The notes below the pieces were generated by a model. It was not told where the DNA came from. It saw nothing but the letters and a program-made list of their open reading frames with translations, and did not search any database. DNA of 64,000 bases from Gemmatimonadaceae bacterium (lineage in GTDB: Bacteria; Gemmatimonadota; Gemmatimonadetes; Gemmatimonadales; Gemmatimonadaceae). How positions within the stretch are numbered: the stretch's first letter is position 1; each line of letters starts with the position of its first letter. Below are positions 41,701 to 48,982 of the stretch, one piece after another. Location: the NCBI GenBank assembly GCA_025930755.1, contig JAICOJ010000003.1:34703-98702 (forward strand). Direction: 5' to 3'. Position numbers and translations under genes: made by a program.

Positions 41701-41801
41701 GCTACACCGGCGTCCCACCGGCGGCGGGCTCCGCACCACAGGACCAGGCGCTCCTGCCCGCGCTCACGCAATTCGTCGTGTCCCTCAACCTCGGATTTTG
41801 A
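38778..41801 (+). CDS. SusC/RagA-type TonB-linked outer-membrane protein
   Basis: A 1007-residue SusC-type receptor. A signal peptide ends near AIAAAQQ. A carboxypeptidase regulatory-like domain (GTVAGVVVKAGVLTPIEGAS, residues about 38-115) is followed by the plug with SusC hallmarks (PTVWIRGRSSLSLSNEPIVY, then IEIIKGPAAATIYGTEAANG) and a beta-barrel ending LNLGF. SusC forms a hinge complex with the SusD lipoprotein encoded two bases downstream, capturing and importing oligosaccharides or peptides. The frame is open more than 1 kb upstream only by antisense chance; ATG 38778 with its signal peptide is the start. Confidence 0.88.
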   Translation: MRILSSVRAVGHSANSRWRATLGIAALVVLAPAIAAAQQGTVAGVVVKAGVLTPIEGASVRIQGTTLGTATDAAGRFRITGVAGDQVTLEVRRLSFQPATQVARVGEVAIRVVLTEAAVELDRVVVTGAGVGERLRTLGNSVPSIDAALELERSAAPNLGALLQARAPGVIIAPNSGRVGSGPTVWIRGRSSLSLSNEPIVYIDGIRVNNAVNQGAASAGALGAQNSQVASRLNDIAPEDIQTIEIIKGPAAATIYGTEAANGVIQIITKKGAAGPARWTVRTEQGAQWFRDAEGRIPTNYARNTAGEIVPWNPIQQEEDRGTPVFSTGRTQSYHLGLSGGREQLRYYLSGTYNDEEGIEPNNFGKTFSAHANVSAAASDKIDLGASLHFLRSNLHLGTDGGVSPLLGMSIGHPLVFPANRGFGFAPPEVPQQLYDNAQDINRFTGSTTLNHRPASWLAHRLIVGLDYTSDDSRALERYAPPELRPFVSALVGAAAADGRISQTLRNHSYITGDYSGTATFAITPAFSSATSFGGQWVRKQLKNSALSGQRFPAPGVETVSGTTVAGTPTQELVVNTTMGVYGQQQFGWNDRLFLTAGVRVDNNSAFGEDLDWVTYPKVSAAWVISEEPFWSGFGNVVNTLKLRTAYGQSGQQPNTFVALRTVINAPRANGTPGVTPGSLGNPDLKPERGTEWEAGFEAGLFDRLSLDFTYYTRRTKDAILTRQLAPSGGFAGDQTVNIGETSGSGIELQANLRAVTLERFAWEIGGNVSTNKDRIEDMGGVPSGAGLLRNVEGYPIQAFWTKRIASATRDPVTHAITNILCVAGPSGGAPVPCAQALPIFVGTQTPKVLGNITNTFSIGQRLTLYSMLDFKRGHRILNANAANACAFGVCEARHYPDRYSTEYLAGIAPSSTTAGVQDQFIQDASFLKLREISATYRLPEQWVSRAGIATAALTVAGRNLATWTDYIGPDPEVRYTGVPPAAGSAPQDQALLPALTQFVVSLNLGF

Positions 41802-41803
41802 TC

Positions 41804-43183
41804 ATGCGCATCCTTTTTCGGGGGACTGAGGCCTCGATGACCGGTGCATGGACTCGTCGCTCCAGACGGTACGCGCTCGCGGTGTTGCCGCTGGCCGTCG
41901 TCATGTTCGCCTGCGATGATCTCACCAATCTCGAGCAGGAGAACCCGTCGCAGATCCTCGCCAACGATGCGTACGTTCCGCGGAACGCGACGTTGCTCGT
42001 GAATGGAGCCATCGGCGACTTCGAGTGCGCGCTCTTCCGGTATACGACGGCGGCGGGGCTGCTCGGCGATGAGCTCGTCAATGCCTTCGCGAACGCGCAG
42101 CAGGACAATTACGACCGTCGCAGCCATCCGCTCACCGGCCCGTACGCGGGGGACTGTGGTGGCGCGCAATTGCCGGGGGTGTACACGTCACTCTCGGTCG
42201 CGCGCGCCTCGGCCGACACGATCCTCGCGCGGCTCCAGGAATGGACGGACGCGGAGATGGCGCCCGGTGTGAACCGCACGCAGCTCATCGGGCAGGCCGC
42301 GGCGTACGCCGGCTATAGCCTCATCTTGTTAGGCGAGGGGATGTGCAGCGCGGCGATCAACGTCGGGCCGGAGCTGACGCCCGAGCAGCTCTTTGGCGAA
42401 GCGCAGACACGATTCAACACGGCGATCACCGCCGCCACGACCGCCAACGACACCCTCACACGCCATCTCGCGCGGCTGGGTCTGGCGCGCACGCTGCTGA
42501 ACCTGGCGTTCGTCGGTACGCCCGCCAACCCGAACGATCCGAATCTCACACTCGTCGCGCAGGCGGGCGCGCTCGCGGCGCAGATTTCGTCGTCGCCATT
42601 TGCCGTGAACGCCGTCGCGCTCGCGACGGGAACGAATCGCCAGCAGAACATCGTCTTTGCGCACAGTGGAGGAACGGGCTCGACCAATTTCTCCTCGGTC
42701 GACCCGACCTTCGACAGCCTGCGATTCGGCGGCGTGCTGGATCCGCGCGTGCCCGTCTTCAACACGGGCGCTGTCGGCGCCGACAACGCCACGATCGTCC
42801 GTCAACAGCGGAAGTACGCGAGCCTCGGGTCACCGATTTCGTTCGCGCGGACGAATGAAGCCCGCCTCATCGAAGCCGAGGCGAAGGCGCTGGCCAACGA
42901 TCTCACCGGTGCCGTCGCCATCATCAACGCGCTGCACACCGCGGCCGGACTGCCGGCCTTCAATAGCACAAATGCGGACACCGTCTTGATGCAGGTGCGC
43001 GAAGAACGGCGTCGAGAGCTGTTCCTCGAGAGTCACCGGCTGGGCGACATGCGGCGCCTGAACCTGCCACTGATCCCTGCCGTGGGCGCGCCGTTCCCGC
43101 GCGGCGGAATCTATGGCGACCAGCGGTGCTTCCCGTTGCCGGCGGTCGAGCGAAACAACAATCCGAACATTCCCGATGTGTGA
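41804..43183 (+). CDS. SusD/RagB-type substrate-binding lipoprotein
   Basis: A 459-residue lipoprotein. The signal ends at VVMFACDDLTNLEQENPSQI, the usual SusD N-terminus. Helical repeat segments (AAYAGYSLILLGEGMCSAAI, ARLGLARTLLNLAFVGTP) and the C-terminal QVREERRRELFLESHRLGDM are strong SusD hallmarks. It caps the SusC barrel and selects the substrate. ATG 41804 starts two bases after the SusC stop; a second ATG at 41837 with a better signal peptide (MTGAWTRRSRRYALAVLPLA) is possible. Confidence 0.88.
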   Translation: MRILFRGTEASMTGAWTRRSRRYALAVLPLAVVMFACDDLTNLEQENPSQILANDAYVPRNATLLVNGAIGDFECALFRYTTAAGLLGDELVNAFANAQQDNYDRRSHPLTGPYAGDCGGAQLPGVYTSLSVARASADTILARLQEWTDAEMAPGVNRTQLIGQAAAYAGYSLILLGEGMCSAAINVGPELTPEQLFGEAQTRFNTAITAATTANDTLTRHLARLGLARTLLNLAFVGTPANPNDPNLTLVAQAGALAAQISSSPFAVNAVALATGTNRQQNIVFAHSGGTGSTNFSSVDPTFDSLRFGGVLDPRVPVFNTGAVGADNATIVRQQRKYASLGSPISFARTNEARLIEAEAKALANDLTGAVAIINALHTAAGLPAFNSTNADTVLMQVREERRRELFLESHRLGDMRRLNLPLIPAVGAPFPRGGIYGDQRCFPLPAVERNNNPNIPDV

Positions 43184-43199
43184 GAAGGGGGCGGGCCAC

Positions 43200-44777
43200 G
43201 TGCAACGCGTGGCGTATACGGTCTTCTGCGCACTGGCGGTCGTATCGTCGCCCGCCGGCGCGCAGGCTGGCGGCGAGGCGGCCTTCGTGTTCCGCATGGG
43301 CGTGGACACGATCGGCATCGAGCGATTCAACTCGTCGACGGGTGGGGTGTCCGGAGAAGTTCTGCTGCGCGGGCAACCTCGCTTCACCTATCTCGCCACT
43401 CGTGAGGCGCCAGGCCGCATTGGCGAGCTGTATCTCGTCGCATATCCGGCGGGCAGCGGGCCGGACGCGTCCGCCCTTCAGTCGGTCAGGCTGCGGCTCG
43501 TCGCGGACACCGGCATCGCGGAGATCACGGCCGGGGGCAGCACGCAGACTCAGCGTCTTCCCTCGAAGGCGGACGCGTTCCTGATGCTCAACAGCTCCTT
43601 CGCGATGACCGAGGTGGCGCTGGAGCGATTGAGCGGCGGGAACCGCGACAGTGTCACCTTCCCGGTGCTGCTCGCTGCCGGCGGCCAGACGCTGTCGGCG
43701 ACGGCGCGTCGTGTGTCGGCCGACTCGGTGATCGTGACGATCGGTCCCTCGCAGACGCACCTGGCCCTGCGCGGCACGCGTATTCTTCGCGCGCACGTTC
43801 CCGCGCAACGGCTGGTCGTCGAACGCGTCGAGGGGGACGCGGTTCGCCGGCTCGCGCTCGGGAAGCCGGACTACTCTGCCCCCGCCGGGGCGCCGTATCG
43901 GGCTGAGCACGTACGCATACCGACGCCGGGGGGACACGTCCTGGCCGGCACCCTGACGATTCCTCAGAGCGCGAGCGGCCGCCTCCCGGTCGTCATCACG
44001 ATCTCGGGCAGCGGACCGCAGGACCGCGACGAGCACCTTCCGATCGTGCCGGGCTTCCGCCCGTTCCGGCAGATCGCGGACACGTTAGGCAGGCGCGGCA
44101 TCGCCGTCCTGCGCCTCGACGACCGGGGAACCGGCGAGTCCACCGGCGACTTCGCGAAAGCGTCATCGGCCGACTTCGCCGACGACGTGCGCGCCGCGAT
44201 CGCGTGGCTCCGCGCCCGTCCCGACGTGAATCCGGCGCGCATCGCCCTCCTCGGCCACAGCGAGGGCGCGATGATCGCGCCGATGGTGGCGGCGACGGAT
44301 CCGAGGCTGGCGGGGATCGTCCTCATGGCCGGGCCGGCGAAACGCGGGCGCGAAGTTCTCGACCATCAGATTCGCTACGGCATCGAGCACGATTCCTCGA
44401 TCGCCCCGTCGAAGCGCGACTCCGCGTTCGCGGCCGCGAGGGCTGCCGCGGACACGACCGCCGCTCCGCCGCCGTGGATGAAGTTTTTCCTCGCGTACGA
44501 GCCACTGCCGACGATCCGGAAGGTCAAGGTGCCGGTGCTGGTTCTGCAGGGCGCGACCGATCAGCAAGTGACGGCGGATCAGGCGGAGGCGATTGGTGCG
44601 GCGCTGCGGGAAGGCGGTAACCGCGACGTGACCGTCCGTGTTCTCCCCAATCGCAATCACCTCTTTCTTCCTGACTCGATCGGGAGTCCTGCTGGCTACG
44701 TCCGGCTCCCCAGTGGTAAGATCGGACCCGATGTCATGGGGGAGATTGCGAGCTGGCTCGTGTCCAGGCTCAAGTAA
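43200..44777 (+). CDS. Exported alpha/beta hydrolase, first of two paralogues
   Basis: A 525-residue exported hydrolase. GTG 43200 follows AAGGGGG and begins a signal peptide (RVAYTVFCALAVVSSPAGAQ). Residues about 25-230 are a region with no recognised domain. The catalytic domain carries the nucleophile Ser354 in GHSEGAM and the elements ISGSGPQDRDEHLPIVPGFR, DDRGTGES and QGATDQQVTADQ (acid). It ends with NRNHLF (His). The catalytic domain is a close paralogue of the protein at 51919. It follows SusD by 16 bases and so is part of the import operon, probably acting on the imported substrate or its esters. Confidence 0.82.
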   Translation: MQRVAYTVFCALAVVSSPAGAQAGGEAAFVFRMGVDTIGIERFNSSTGGVSGEVLLRGQPRFTYLATREAPGRIGELYLVAYPAGSGPDASALQSVRLRLVADTGIAEITAGGSTQTQRLPSKADAFLMLNSSFAMTEVALERLSGGNRDSVTFPVLLAAGGQTLSATARRVSADSVIVTIGPSQTHLALRGTRILRAHVPAQRLVVERVEGDAVRRLALGKPDYSAPAGAPYRAEHVRIPTPGGHVLAGTLTIPQSASGRLPVVITISGSGPQDRDEHLPIVPGFRPFRQIADTLGRRGIAVLRLDDRGTGESTGDFAKASSADFADDVRAAIAWLRARPDVNPARIALLGHSEGAMIAPMVAATDPRLAGIVLMAGPAKRGREVLDHQIRYGIEHDSSIAPSKRDSAFAAARAAADTTAAPPPWMKFFLAYEPLPTIRKVKVPVLVLQGATDQQVTADQAEAIGAALREGGNRDVTVRVLPNRNHLFLPDSIGSPAGYVRLPSGKIGPDVMGEIASWLVSRLK

Positions 44778-44822
44778 TTGCATAACGACACCCGCGGGCC
44801 CGATGAAGAGCGGGTACGGCAA

Positions 44823-44992
44823 CGGCAACGGCTTTTACCGCAGAGGACGCAGAGGTCGCAGAGGTCGCAGAGGTTGCCCAGACAACTACAACGGCAGGAG
44901 CTTTCGTTGACAGCCTTGCAGTTCGACGTTCGGTATGGCAGTTACTCTGCGACCTCTGCGGTAAAAAGGCCGTTGGGATTACCGCTGCCGTT
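44823..44992. repeat. CGCAGAGGW palindrome family, copy 1
   Basis: The left arm has CGGCAACGGCTTTTACCGCA then nine-base CGCAGAGGA/CGCAGAGGT units. The right arm (44937-44992) is the reverse complement (CTCTGCGACCTCTGCGGTAA and GGCCGTTGGGATTACCGCTG). The loop contains GGCAGGAGCTTTCGTTGACA, also seen in copy 3 at 59012. It lies between the hydrolase and serine hydrolase genes. Confidence 0.8.
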
Positions 44993-45031
44993 CTGAGAAC
45001 GCCAGAGCTCACTCGTCGCCGAGAGACCGTC

Positions 45032-46594
45032 ATGACTTGCACACGATTCGTCTATATGCTGGCCGCGATCGCGGTGATCGCGCCGTTCAGCGCCAATGCC
45101 CAAGCGCGCGAGCCGTATCCCGGGCTCGACGCCTACGTGGAGACCGCGCGGAAAACCTGGAAGGTTCCAGGAGTCGCCATCTCGATCGTGCGCAACGACT
45201 CCGTCATCTACGCGAGAGGCTACGGCGTCAAGGACATCACGAAGCCGGACCGCGTGACCGACCGGACGGTATTCGCGATCGGCTCGTCATCGAAGGCGTT
45301 CACCGCCGCCGGCGTTGCGCTCCTGGTCGACGAAAAGAAGGTCGCGTGGGACGATCCAGCCGAAAAGTATCTCACCGGCTTTCACGTCTTCGATCCCTAT
45401 GCCTCGCGCGAGCTCAGCATCCGCGATCTCCTCAGTCACCGCAGCGGTCTCGCCCGCGGGGACATGCTCTGGTACGGCAGCGAGTTCGACCGCGATGAGA
45501 TCATGCGGCGCACGCGGTTCCTCGCGCCATCCTGGAGCTTCCGGTCGCAGTTCGGCTACCAGAATCTCATGTACCTGGCGGCGGGTCAGCTCACCGCGCG
45601 CGTCGCGAACACGACGTGGGATGACTTCATCGAGCGCCGCATCTTCACGCCGCTCGGCATGACCGAGAGCAACACGACGATCAGGAAGCTCGCGTCGATG
45701 CGCGATGTCGCGACGCCGCACGCCGACATCGATGACACGGTCCGCGTCATCCCATGGCGGAACATCGACAACATCGCGCCGGCCGGCTCCATCAACTCGA
45801 ACGTCGTGGACATGGCGCAGTGGGTTCGACTGCAGCTCGCGAAGGGGAAGTACGGCGGCAAGCAGATCATCAGTGAGAAGCAGATCGAGGAAATGCAGAC
45901 GCCGCACACCGTCGTTCGCCTCGAAGGTGCCTGGAAGCGCATCAATCCCGGAGCGCATCTCCTGGCGTACGGACTCGGCTGGTTCCTCAGCGACTACGAA
46001 GGCCGGCTCGTCGTGCAGCACGGTGGCAACATCGATGGAATGAGTGCGCTCGTCGCGATGCTGCCCGAGGAGAAGCTCGGCGTAGTCGTGCTGACGAACA
46101 TCAGCCAGAGCGCACTGCCGTACGTGATCATGCAGAAGCTCTGGGACCTGCATCTCAAGACGCCGAAGGCGAAAGACTGGAACGCGGAAATGTTCAGGGT
46201 GAGCGACTCGCTGCTGGCGCGGGCGCGAGAGGCGCAGAAGAAGCGCGAGGCGGAGCGCGTGCCGAACACCAAGCCGTCGCTTCCACTCGCAAAGTATGCG
46301 GGCGTGTACGTCGACAGCATGTACGGGGAGATCCGGGTGCGGGCCGACAGCGGGAAGTTCCGCATCGACCGCGGTCCCGCGTTTCAGGGAGAGCTGGAGC
46401 ACTGGCACTTCGATACGTTCCGCGCGCGCTGGGCGGCGAGGTCGTTGGGGACGGCATTCGTGACCTTTCGCCTGAATGCTCAGGGAAAGGTCGACGAGCT
46501 TCAGATGGACCTGGGTGGGGCGCCGACGAACTTCAAGCGACGGCCGGAGCCAGCGGCGGCGGAGGTGCGTGCGGCGGGAGGTACGCCGCGGTAG
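45032..46594 (+). CDS. Beta-lactamase-like serine hydrolase with DUF3471 domain, paralogue 1
   Basis: A 520-residue exported class C beta-lactamase/penicillin-binding-like serine hydrolase. A signal peptide (residues about 1-24) precedes the catalytic domain with Ser85-x-x-Lys88 (SSSK), YQN near residue 175 (FGYQNLMYL) and a third-motif HGGNIDGM near 335. A C-terminal DUF3471-type domain (about 415-510, LPLAKYAGVYVDSMYGEIRV) follows. Relatives include D-aminopeptidases, esterases and beta-lactamases, so substrate is open. It is a close paralogue of the protein at 52986 and is separated from the SusCD operon by a palindromic repeat. Confidence 0.85.
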   Translation: MTCTRFVYMLAAIAVIAPFSANAQAREPYPGLDAYVETARKTWKVPGVAISIVRNDSVIYARGYGVKDITKPDRVTDRTVFAIGSSSKAFTAAGVALLVDEKKVAWDDPAEKYLTGFHVFDPYASRELSIRDLLSHRSGLARGDMLWYGSEFDRDEIMRRTRFLAPSWSFRSQFGYQNLMYLAAGQLTARVANTTWDDFIERRIFTPLGMTESNTTIRKLASMRDVATPHADIDDTVRVIPWRNIDNIAPAGSINSNVVDMAQWVRLQLAKGKYGGKQIISEKQIEEMQTPHTVVRLEGAWKRINPGAHLLAYGLGWFLSDYEGRLVVQHGGNIDGMSALVAMLPEEKLGVVVLTNISQSALPYVIMQKLWDLHLKTPKAKDWNAEMFRVSDSLLARAREAQKKREAERVPNTKPSLPLAKYAGVYVDSMYGEIRVRADSGKFRIDRGPAFQGELEHWHFDTFRARWAARSLGTAFVTFRLNAQGKVDELQMDLGGAPTNFKRRPEPAAAEVRAAGGTPR

Positions 46595-46607
46595 GGGCGG
46601 TGGCAAC

Positions 46608-47630
46608 ATGACGACGCAAGCGACGCCCGTGCCGAAGCCTTTCGGCACAATGGCGCCGGCGTGGCCGATCACGCTCGATGACGTCGAGCATGCGCGCAGG
46701 CGGATCGCGCCGTACCTCGCGCCCACGCCAGTGCGCAGCTATCCACAGCTCGACGCGTTGATGGCCCCTGGAACGACGCTTCGCGTCAAGCACGAGAATC
46801 ATCAGCCGACGTGCTCGTTCAAGGTACGCAACGGCCTGTCCTTCGTGACGGGGCTCAGCGCCGATGAGCGTGCTCGCGGCGTCGTCGCCGCATCCACAGG
46901 GAATCACGGCCAGGGGATCGCGTACGCCGCGTCACTCCTCGGCGTGCGCGCCACGATCTGCGTTCCGGTGGGGAACAACCCGGAAAAGAACGCCGCGATG
47001 CGCGGATGGGGCGCCAGCGTCATCGAGGAAGGGCGAGACTACGACGAGTCCGTCGAGGTGATGCTGCGCGTCGCGGGCGAGCAGAACATGGCCGTCGCGC
47101 ACTCCACGAACGATGTGCGCGTCATCGCCGGCGCGGCGACGATGAGCCTCGAGATGCTCGAGCAGTCCGGCGGGCTCGATGCCATCGTCATTGCCGTCGG
47201 CGGCGGATCGCAGTCGGTGGGTGCGCTCACGGTAGCGCGTGAGCTGGCGCCCACGGTGAAAGTCTACGGGGCGCAGGCGGCTGGCGCCCCGGCGATCCAT
47301 GACTCGTGGCACGCGCGCACGCCGTTGCGCACCGAGCGGGCGAACACGTTTGCGGAAGGCGTCGCGACGCGCCAGCCGTATGCGCTGACCTTCGCGACGC
47401 TGCTCGAAGGACTCGATGGGTTCGTGACCGTGACGGACGCGGAGATCGCAGAGACGATTCGCGTCATCCTCAAGCTGACGCACAACCTGGTCGAGGGAGC
47501 GGGCGCGCTGGGCCTTGCGGCAGCGATCAAGCTGCGGGACCAGCTGAAGGCCATGCGAGTCGGCGTGATCTTCTCGGGGGGGAATCTCGATTCGCGGGTG
47601 CTGCAGCGGATTCTGGAGGGTCGGCAATAA
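46608..47630 (+). CDS. Threonine/serine dehydratase-like PLP enzyme
   Basis: A 340-residue fold-type II PLP enzyme. The PLP lysine is Lys72 in HQPTCSFKVRNG and the phosphate-binding loop is AVGGGSQS near residue 203. The STGNHGQG motif at about 103 contacts substrate carboxylate. There is no C-terminal ACT regulatory domain, so this is the catabolic, shorter type (threonine dehydratase, serine racemase or hydroxyaspartate dehydratase). It starts 13 bases after the serine hydrolase stop. In an amino acid scavenging island it would deaminate hydroxyamino acids. The exact substrate is not decidable. Confidence 0.82.
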   Translation: MTTQATPVPKPFGTMAPAWPITLDDVEHARRRIAPYLAPTPVRSYPQLDALMAPGTTLRVKHENHQPTCSFKVRNGLSFVTGLSADERARGVVAASTGNHGQGIAYAASLLGVRATICVPVGNNPEKNAAMRGWGASVIEEGRDYDESVEVMLRVAGEQNMAVAHSTNDVRVIAGAATMSLEMLEQSGGLDAIVIAVGGGSQSVGALTVARELAPTVKVYGAQAAGAPAIHDSWHARTPLRTERANTFAEGVATRQPYALTFATLLEGLDGFVTVTDAEIAETIRVILKLTHNLVEGAGALGLAAAIKLRDQLKAMRVGVIFSGGNLDSRVLQRILEGRQ

Positions 47631-47667
47631 CCGGCAACTTCCCGCGCTGGTGGGGTACGCGCGTCGA

Positions 47668-48807
47668 CTAGGGGAAGGCTATCACCATGTTGGCCAACGG
47701 AATCTCCCCGCGCCGCGGCTCAGCCGCCGAGCGTGCGCACTCCGCGAACATCCGACGACACGTCCCGACGAGATCGAACCTCTCGTGCGCATACGGAATT
47801 CCCTCCGAGCCGAGCGGTGAGGTTCCATCCATGAGGTGGAAGTGCAGGTGCGGCTCGGTGGAATTGCCCGAGTTGCCCACCAGCCCGAGAACCTGACCTT
47901 TTCGGACACGGTCACCGACGCGCACGCGCAGAGAGCCCGGGATCAGGTGCGCGTAGAACGCGTACCGGCCCTGACCGATGTCGAGGATGACGAAATTCCC
48001 GGCCACCGTCTCGAGCGTGATCGGCACCGCGCGCGACGCAGGGCCGGGAATGTTCTCGGGGATGCTATCCTTCACGGCGGCGACGATCCCATCCGCGACG
48101 GCGATCGCGTCCGTGCCATGGGCGTAGTAGCTCTCGTTCCTGAGCGAGTCGCCGGTGAACCGGCGGCCGTTCGTGTCCATCTGCACGTAGTCGATCGCGA
48201 AGCGCTGCGCGATCGCCGCCGTGCCTTCGACCGGGATGAGTGCACGCCGGTGTCCGGTCTGGGCGTCAGGCCCGTTGGCCGTGAGCCATCCGCTTCCACG
48301 CAGCGGCGGTCCGATCACCGCGACGTCGCGGGTCACGGAGGTTCGCCCACCCTCGATCACGTGCGTGCGGACGCTGTCGCCGGACCCCTGTGAAATCGTT
48401 AGGCGGTGACGCAGGCGGGCGGGCGCTCCGCGCGTGTCGAGTGGTATCCAGAGAAACACGACCGCGCGCAGTCCGCCATTCACCCGCGCCCGCTCCGGCA
48501 ACGGAGGCGGTGGCGTAATGCCCGGCCGCGCGAGCGCCCGGGCAAGCGTGCTGTCCTGGAGGGCGAGCAGAACGCGGTCGTCAGCTTCGCCGCCGAGGAC
48601 TTCCAGACGGGTGATCGTGAGCGGCGCCGCCTGAAAGTTGGTGACGTGCAGCTCGTGCACGAGCATCGCTGTCCCCCTGCCCATGACGACCGTCGGCGCT
48701 TTCGGAACGCGCATTTCGACGAACGGCGGCAGCTGCGCCTGGGCCGCGCTCGAGCGCGGGAGCACCACCGCGAAGGCCGCGAGCGCCAGACCGCAGGCGG
48801 TGCGCAT
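47668..48807 (-). CDS. Exported M23 family peptidase
   Basis: A 379-residue exported metalloendopeptidase of the M23 (LytM/lysostaphin-like) family. ATG 48807 begins a signal peptide (GLALAAFAVVLPRSSAAQAQ). Zinc motifs are YYAHGTDAIAV (His, Asp) and HLHFHLMDG, and GQGRYAFYAHLIPGSLRVRV is typical. The N-terminal 190 residues have a beta-sandwich look with no known domain. M23 enzymes cut peptidoglycan cross-bridges or other Gly-rich peptides. It is divergent from the CocE gene, and the 9-base palindrome lies in the shared region. Confidence 0.82.
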   Translation of the reverse strand: MRTACGLALAAFAVVLPRSSAAQAQLPPFVEMRVPKAPTVVMGRGTAMLVHELHVTNFQAAPLTITRLEVLGGEADDRVLLALQDSTLARALARPGITPPPPLPERARVNGGLRAVVFLWIPLDTRGAPARLRHRLTISQGSGDSVRTHVIEGGRTSVTRDVAVIGPPLRGSGWLTANGPDAQTGHRRALIPVEGTAAIAQRFAIDYVQMDTNGRRFTGDSLRNESYYAHGTDAIAVADGIVAAVKDSIPENIPGPASRAVPITLETVAGNFVILDIGQGRYAFYAHLIPGSLRVRVGDRVRKGQVLGLVGNSGNSTEPHLHFHLMDGTSPLGSEGIPYAHERFDLVGTCRRMFAECARSAAEPRRGEIPLANMVIAFP

Positions 48808-48885
48808 GGGCGCGGCCGAGTCGCCCAGGAAGGGGGCCGTCGCTGGACGGCGGAAAATTGCGCGTCTTCGTGTGTACAAGGCTGG

Positions 48886-48894
48886 ATACTGTAT
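48886..48894. promoter_or_regulatory. ATACTGTAT palindrome, possible GntR site
   Basis: A nine-base sequence with dyad symmetry about its central base, in the 175-base divergent region between the M23 and CocE genes. It is the exact reverse complement of the sequence at 38700-38708 in the SusC promoter. A further partial half (ATAGTAT) lies at 48902-48908. Confidence 0.45.
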
Positions 48895-48982
48895 GCGCCG
48901 GATAGTATGTTGGCTGGCGCACTACCGCGCAAGACGACGCGCCAGCGCCGACTCCCTCAGGAACCTTCAACGAGCCTCGCCT

